From Perognathus longimembris pacificus (taxonomy: Eukaryota; Chordata; Mammalia; Rodentia; Heteromyidae), in NCBI RefSeq assembly GCF_023159225.1, contig NC_063162.1, positions 101,820,094-101,884,093 on the forward strand: a stretch of DNA of 64,000 nt, in the 5' to 3' direction. The position numbers were made by a program, and so were the translations under genes. Shown here piece after piece: positions 58,962 to 64,000 of this stretch. Within the stretch, counting starts at the first letter, position 1, and each line of letters starts with the position of its first letter. The notes beneath the pieces are model-generated. The model did not search any database, had not been told where the DNA came from, and saw nothing but the letters and a program-made list of their open reading frames with translations.

Positions 58962-59186
58962 GGGCTGGGGATATAGCCTAGTGGCAAGAGTGCCTGCCTC
59001 GGATACACGAGGCCCTAGGTTCGATTCCCCAGCACCACATATACAGAAAACGGCCAGAAGCGGCGCTGTGGCTCAAGTGGCAGAGTGCTAGCCTTGAGCG
59101 GGAAGAAGCCAGGGACAGTGCTCAGGCCCTGAGTCCAAGGCCCAGGACTGGCCAAAAAAAAAAAAAAACAACAACAACAACAAAAA
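58962..59186 (+). mobile_element. Young, near-consensus IDL-Geo SINE
   Basis: Complete left and right monomers, many intact CpGs (gcggcgctg, cggatacacg) and a tail of A14 followed by (CAA)n. A 13-bp TSD, agaaatgtatcca, lies at 58949-58961 and 59187-59199. Among the youngest SINEs in the window. Confidence 0.95.
58974..59028 (+). promoter_or_regulatory. Pol III A and B boxes of the SINE
   Basis: A box tagcctagtgg (58974-58984) and B box ggttcgattcc (59018-59028) fit the tRNA-type internal promoter consensus exactly or nearly so. Competence for transcription is inferred. Confidence 0.75.
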
Positions 59187-59262
59187 AGAAATGTATCCAA
59201 TGCCTAATGTATGAAACTGTAACCTCTCTGTAATTCAGTTTGATAATAAAAACTTTTTTAAA

Positions 59263-59689
59263 AAAAGAAAATATCCACTTTAAAGAAGAGAGAAAAATAC
59301 TGAAGAAAAGGTACAGTGTGTTAGAGGCTTGAAAGCAGTATCTAATATGAAAACATATTTCTGTATCTTAGAGTCCCAGGAGGACAGGAAAGAAAGAAAC
59401 AAAAAATTATATGAAAAAAATGACAAGTTTTTAATCAGTTAATTTAAAAACATCGATGCACAGACCCAAAAAGCTAAAGTAGAATGTATCCCAAGTAGGA
59501 AAAAGTAAAGAGATCTAAATCAACACATTTCATAGCCAAACTTTCAATAATCAAAAAGAAAATGCTAAAAACAATAAGAGAAAATTACTTATCATATAGG
59601 GAAAGATAGTGGATTTGTTTTACTTTTTTTAACCATAAGCTGACTAGAAGGCAATAGAAAAGACACTCAATTGTCATCAAAATCAACCG
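59263..59689. other. AT-rich non-coding sequence
   Basis: Nothing recognised. Confidence 0.4.
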
Positions 59690-59795
59690 TACAGTTTCTA
59701 GGACCTGGAGCTGTGATGCAAGTGGTAGAGCTTCTAAATTGGAAGTGTGAGGCCCTGAGTTCAATCTCCAATGCCACCCCCACACACAAAAAAGT
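59690..59795 (+). mobile_element. tRNA-like SINE remnant
   Basis: gctgtgatgcaagtggtaga and aggccctgagttcaatctcc keep degenerate A and B boxes, followed by an A/C-rich tail. Confidence 0.6.
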
Positions 59796-60096
59796 ACAGT
59801 TTCTACATCAAACAAAAGAATCCCTCAAAAAATAAGACATACCCAGAAATATATCTCAATTTCTTTTTAATAACATATAGTTATATAAATGGTAATAAGT
59901 GTATAGAGATCTAATATATACATAGAGATCTGATAGACATGGCATTGTTAATAAAAAGGGAAGAGAAAGGAATAAATTTACATTGGAGGATATTACTACA
60001 GAACTAAGTTCTGTATTGATTTGATACATGTTGAGATACATATTAGAATTCCAATCCGTAAGGAAATAACTCAAATATATAGTTACAAATAAATAG

Positions 60097-60410
60097 TTGA
60101 GCCAGGCACCAGTGGCTCATGCCTGTAATCCTAGCTTCTTGAGTGGCTGAGATTAGGAGGATCACAGTTTAAGACTAGTTCCAGGCAAGAAAGTTTGTGG
60201 AGACTCTCCTTAATGGAAAGCTGGGCAGAGTAGCATGTACCTGGTTTATTCCAGCTATGACAGAAATCCCAGCATATGGGAAATGCATACATGGGTGAGC
60301 CCAGGCAGCACAAATAAGGCTAGAAGCATGGATTAGTAGTAAGAACACTTACCTACCTAGCAAGCTGAAGTCTCTAAGTGCGAACTCCAGTGCTGCCAAA
60401 CACCCTCATC
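60097..60410 (+). mobile_element. Composite SINE (B1-like units plus tRNA-like unit)
   Basis: gccaggcaccagtggctcat, cctgtaatcctagcttcttg, a second diverged B1-like unit (gctgggcagagtagcatgta) and a tRNA-like end (agtagtaagaacacttacct, tgcgaactccagtgctgcc). Confidence 0.65.
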
Positions 60411-60659
60411 CCAGCACACACAAAGAAAGAAGAAAAGACAGAATATGACAGATAAAAATCCAACTATATCAGAAACTATGTTAAACATAAAAGAATCTCA
60501 AGGCAAAGACAGAAATTAGACTGGGTTTAAAAAAAAAAAAGCATTATTCAACAATGTGCTCCCCATAAGAAACACTTTGGATTCAAAGACACAAAATGGT
60601 TGAGAGGAAAAAACTATACTATGCAAGTCATAACCATAAGAAACCAAACCAATGGCTAA

Positions 60660-60790
60660 AACCTCTAGCTTTTTGGTGGTTCATTGGAGATAAGAATCTT
60701 TCTAACTCTCCTGCCTGAGCTGGCTTCAAACTGCTATCTTCAGATCTCAGCCTCCTGAGTAGCTAGGACTACAGGTGTGCTTAGCACTAG
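60660..60790 (-). mobile_element. B1-like SINE monomer, partial
   Basis: Inverted B1-like monomer (cagcctcctgagtagctagg) with its linker (tggtggttcattggagataa). The right monomer is missing. Confidence 0.75.
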
Positions 60791-62574
60791 TGAGTTTTTA
60801 AGTGTCTCACTTGCATCCCCGTTAGAGACTGCAAGGCAAACAGAATGCCACTCACTCATGCTGGGTGGAAATAATGCTTTTTGTGGAACAAGATGGTACT
60901 GTTAGGAAATGATCAGAAATGACGCAAATGGGAATGTACTGGCTAAGTTCTGAGGATCTGCACAGCAGCCCCAGAGAGTTTAAGGTTTTGTATCTCAGCA
61001 TGAAAAAGCCATTAGAGGTTATTGAGTAGAGTGATGAAAAGATGAAGTTTGAGTTTGAGGAACATTAGTCTGGCATGGGAGGAGTTGAAGCTGGAGGATG
61101 AGTCACATGAAGTGGCTACAGCGATTTAAGGATGAACTGGTAAGGATGGGGACAAGAATTGGTGTAATGGGTTGAAAGAGGAAAGAGTTGATACAGAAAG
61201 TTTATAAGAGGAGAATCCAATGCACAATTAGATGCTGAAGATTAAAAAGCAAGGAGCATGGGTGATGACTGAGACATCCGTTTGGAGGAGAATGGTAACA
61301 GTAAGGCCTCCACGTGGATTTGCTGTGCCCTATGGCTGGTGTTAAGGAAGCAGTTTTAATCAGATGTGGAGAGCAGGCAGTACTTGTTAGATTTTAAAGG
61401 GATGGCAAAAACATTTACTCCAATCTTCCCAGAATCGCATGCACTGAAGCAATTTTTTCAGCTTCAAGTATTTTTTTTTCCTTTCTGTTCATAGGCTTGG
61501 GTGAAATGTCATCCTTCTGTTGTTGCCTTGTGTTTTTGTTTAACATGCTTAGGGAAGGAACACTGGGTGCCTGCAGAACCTAAAACATTTGCAAGGGTTG
61601 GGAAAGGATCACAAATTAGATTCAACTGTGGACAAATAGCCACTTGGCTTCAGGAGTCACTTAAATCATTTGACTCCAATCACCTTTCTTGCCCATGGTC
61701 TCAGCTTGGCAGGTTGTCTGGGGTCAACAGAAGCCTTCCGACAGCTGTATTCATTCTTGTTTTTGTTTTTTGTTTTCTGTTTAACAGCGTACCAGCCTCT
61801 TTAGAGACAAAAAGAAAAGCATAGGAAAAGAAATGAAGGGGTGGGAATTATGGGAGAGGTAACACTGAAAATGGCTCTAGGGCAAATGGAAAATGAGAGA
61901 AGTAAAGAAAAGAATTGCATGAACAGGCATAATTAGACAAAAATTAAATTTGAATGCCATCAGACCTTCAAAAACAGCTTTCTTCTGCACAGCACTGGCT
62001 TCTGCTCTGGTGTCCTTTTGTCACTTGTAAGCATTTGTACATACCCATATTGTGTTGGTGACCTCGGAAGAAAAAGGCATTTCTGTATCCAGTCCCCAGA
62101 GGCGGCTAGATGACAACTCTGATTCATAGTATTAGCTAAAAGCTGTATTGAGATAATTTAAGGCCCTGTGTGAATATAGCATGCAAGAATGTTGCATCGG
62201 TGAGTGAAGTGTGTAGTGGCTCTGGTCAATCCATCAGTGCCTTTATTGCCAATCCTATGCCAATATTGCTTTAAACAGTTCTCTAAGCAACGTACTCCCT
62301 CTTCCAATTTTCCAATAGCTTCATCACTTATACCTTCTTTACCCCATCCTTTCTTTCCCTTGACAGATGTCTTTCTTGGTGTCTCTCAGTGATACACTGA
62401 TGAAGGACTGCACTCTTAAGACTTCTCAGCCACCAAAATATCTTAAGAATGCTGGCATTCCCCCTTCTACCATCTGGATGATATGATTTTGAACCATCTG
62501 CCTGAGCTCTGACTATTTGGTCTCATAATTGAGGTAGCAGTGAGCTTACAGAAAGGGTAAAACCACCAAGCAAT
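60791..62574. other. Unique-looking non-coding sequence
   Basis: A 107-codon frame (61501-61824) has no recognised domain. No repeat recognised. Confidence 0.45.
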
Positions 62575-62577
62575 TGA

Positions 62578-62680
62578 GATATTTGCTAACTATTTGCCTG
62601 GGCTAGCCTCAAGCTTTGATTCTCCTGATTTTTACTTCTTGAGTGCTATGATTATAGGTGTGAGCCACCACTCCCAGCTC
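62578..62680 (-). mobile_element. B1-like SINE monomer, diverged
   Basis: ttgcctgggctagcctcaag and aggtgtgagccaccactccc are an inverted B1-like left monomer. Confidence 0.65.
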
Positions 62681-62685
62681 ATTAG

Positions 62686-62925
62686 CATTTTTTTTTTTTT
62701 TTTTGTCAATCATGGGGCTTGAACTCAGAGGCTAGGCCATCCCTGAGCTTTTTTTGCTCAAAGCTAGCACTCTACCACAGCAAGCCACAGTTCCACTTCT
62801 GGTTTTCAGGTGATTAACAAGAGTCTCATGAGCTTTCCTGCTTGGACTGACTGGCTTTAAACCACAATCCTCAGATCTCAGCCTCCCAAGTAGCTAGGAT
62901 TACAGTCATGAGCCACCAGCACCAG
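62686..62925 (-). mobile_element. B1-like/Geo SINE
   Basis: T tail, inverted right monomer (ggggcttgaactcagaggct, tgctcaaagctagcactcta) and B1-like left monomer (cagcctcccaagtagctagg, gagccaccagcacc). Confidence 0.85.
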
Positions 62926-63023
62926 TTCATCCATATTTTTAACCAATATTTTAGAAATTCAAATTAATTTTAAGGGGATAAAGAGCTTTATAGCCAATAA
63001 CATTCCCATTAAAAATGCAAAGA

Positions 63024-63240
63024 CAGCCAGATGCTGGTGGCTCACACCTACAATCCTACCTACTCAGGAGGCTGAAATCTGAGTATTGCAGTTCAAAGCC
63101 AGCCCAAGCAAGAGAGTTTGAGAGACTCTTATCTCCAATTAACTACAAAAAGTACCAGTACCTAGCTGTGGCTCAAATGGTAGAGTACTGGCCTTAAGCA
63201 AAAGAAGCTCAGGGACAGCACCGGACATCATCACCCCCCC
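63024..63240 (+). mobile_element. B1-like/Geo SINE
   Basis: agccagatgctggtggctca, gactcttatctccaattaac and the right monomer gctgtggctcaaatggtaga, ending in a C-rich stretch instead of an A tail. Confidence 0.85.
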
Positions 63241-64000
63241 TCCCCAAATAAAAAGACAGTATTCTGGTTTTTGTTTTAGGGAATCAATTGCATGAAGATG
63301 TAAGAACCACTTGTTTTTCAGGTGCCTCCTCATTACTCCAAGGAATCCTCCTGCAAACACCACTGGACAGCAGATTACAGGGGCACTGCGTGTGGACATA
63401 TTATTAGTGGTAGTCAACACTGTGTTGAGGACTGTACTAGTGAAAAGAATACTGACTCCTCCTCCAGTCTCAAAATTGAAATTTCTCATTAGGCCACAAG
63501 GTGGCAGATGAATTGCAGGAGAAAAAAATATTAGTACAAAAGCAATAGACAAGTTCCTTCAGCTGAAATGAAATATAGAAGTAAATAAAGAAATATCTCC
63601 TCTCTACCTGTCTACTCTGCTTGCCTAGGCCAGCCCCCAATCAGAAGTTATACTTGTGAAGATCCCTAATGTATTACTCTAATGTTCTACTGTTTCCCTG
63701 AGAGGAAAAACAAATATCTTCTACCTACTTTCTAATAATCTTTCTGAGTATCCAGCTTGCTTGAGTTGTACAAAGTCCTCTCTTATACGTCTCAGGTCAG
63801 ACTCCCAGCACTTGGGAAATGACTGAGTGACAAATGACTAACACGTGTGAGTTGGTGGTTTGATTTGCCACTGCTGTATTCCTTTCCAGGGCCACACGTA
63901 CTGTCACTATGAGTCACTGCCCACCTTTACTGAGACAGACACTGCAATTTCCTTGCACATTCTTGGAATTGTTCCCCACTAGCCTCTCTGCCTCCAACCT
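63241..64000. other. Non-coding sequence
   Basis: Nothing recognised to the window end; a 137-codon minus frame (63139-63552) overlaps the SINE and is a chance frame. Confidence 0.45.

Larger units (their letters stand above)
58930..59262 (+). mobile_element. L1 family A 3'-end remnant, split by a SINE
   Basis: aacaaacagtacaagaaatg before and tgcctaatgtatgaaactgt after the SINE rejoin into a family A 3' UTR end, finishing ataataaaaactttttt. Confidence 0.85.

Noticed and set aside
58962..59040. tRNA gene candidate with perfect A and B boxes
   Set aside because: It is the tRNA-derived head of a SINE with TSD and A tail; no acceptor stem pairing or genuine tRNA end.
61501..61824. 107-codon frame with a hydrophobic start like a signal peptide
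   Set aside because: No recognisable domain, no splice or promoter context, ends in a low-complexity GTTTTT stretch.

Overview
The window is repeat-rich mammalian nuclear DNA with no recognisable host gene. I see no exon with splice signals and conservation, no promoter CpG island outside retrotransposon 5' leaders, and no tRNA, rRNA or CRISPR array. The SINEs point to a rodent. Many copies are a dimer of an ID-like (tRNA-Ala-derived) left half and a right half matching what I know as IDL-Geo, described as restricted to Geomyoidea (kangaroo rats, pocket mice, pocket gophers). I therefore infer a geomyoid rodent, probably intronic or intergenic sequence. Species and chromosome cannot be told.

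Layout. 1-5 kb: old repeats and an ancient minus-strand L1 (2625-4800) broken by a short L1 (3239-4326). 5.37-11.66 kb: a full-length plus-strand L1 with 5' leader, ORF1, ORF2, 3' end and a perfect 14-bp target-site duplication (TSD). 11.7-16.4 kb: a second L1 of the same family, minus strand, tail-to-tail with the first and carrying a SINE in its endonuclease region. 19.2-21.7 kb: an L1 of a second family with a possible short 3' transduction. 22-40 kb: mostly unique or ancient sequence with MaLR fragments, two solo LTRs (27297-27829, 35297-35721) and many SINEs. 40.1-45.9 kb: a minus-strand L1 complete at its 5' end but stopped early inside ORF2. 48.2-50.9 kb: an L1 with a long open reverse transcriptase and an in-frame C-terminal deletion. 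51-64 kb: MIR, MLT1, SINEs and a short L1 (56.0-57.2 kb) flanked by an unusually long 40-bp repeat.

Two L1 lineages sit side by side. In this report family A has a G-rich purine tract in the 3' UTR and ORF2 ending SLIGNN; family B lacks the tract, ends SLIYDC and includes both leader-bearing copies. The annotated L1 coding regions are all interrupted or truncated, so they are listed as pseudogenes. The biology here is LINE-driven: L1 ORF1p and ORF2p mobilise L1 RNA, and the SINEs use the same machinery, as their A-rich tails and 9-15 bp TSDs show. I found no undescribed non-transposon system. The findings worth a second look concern retrotransposon structure: leader replacement, a two-heptad ORF1 duplication, an FTDD reverse-transcriptase motif, premature 3' ends and modular SINEs.
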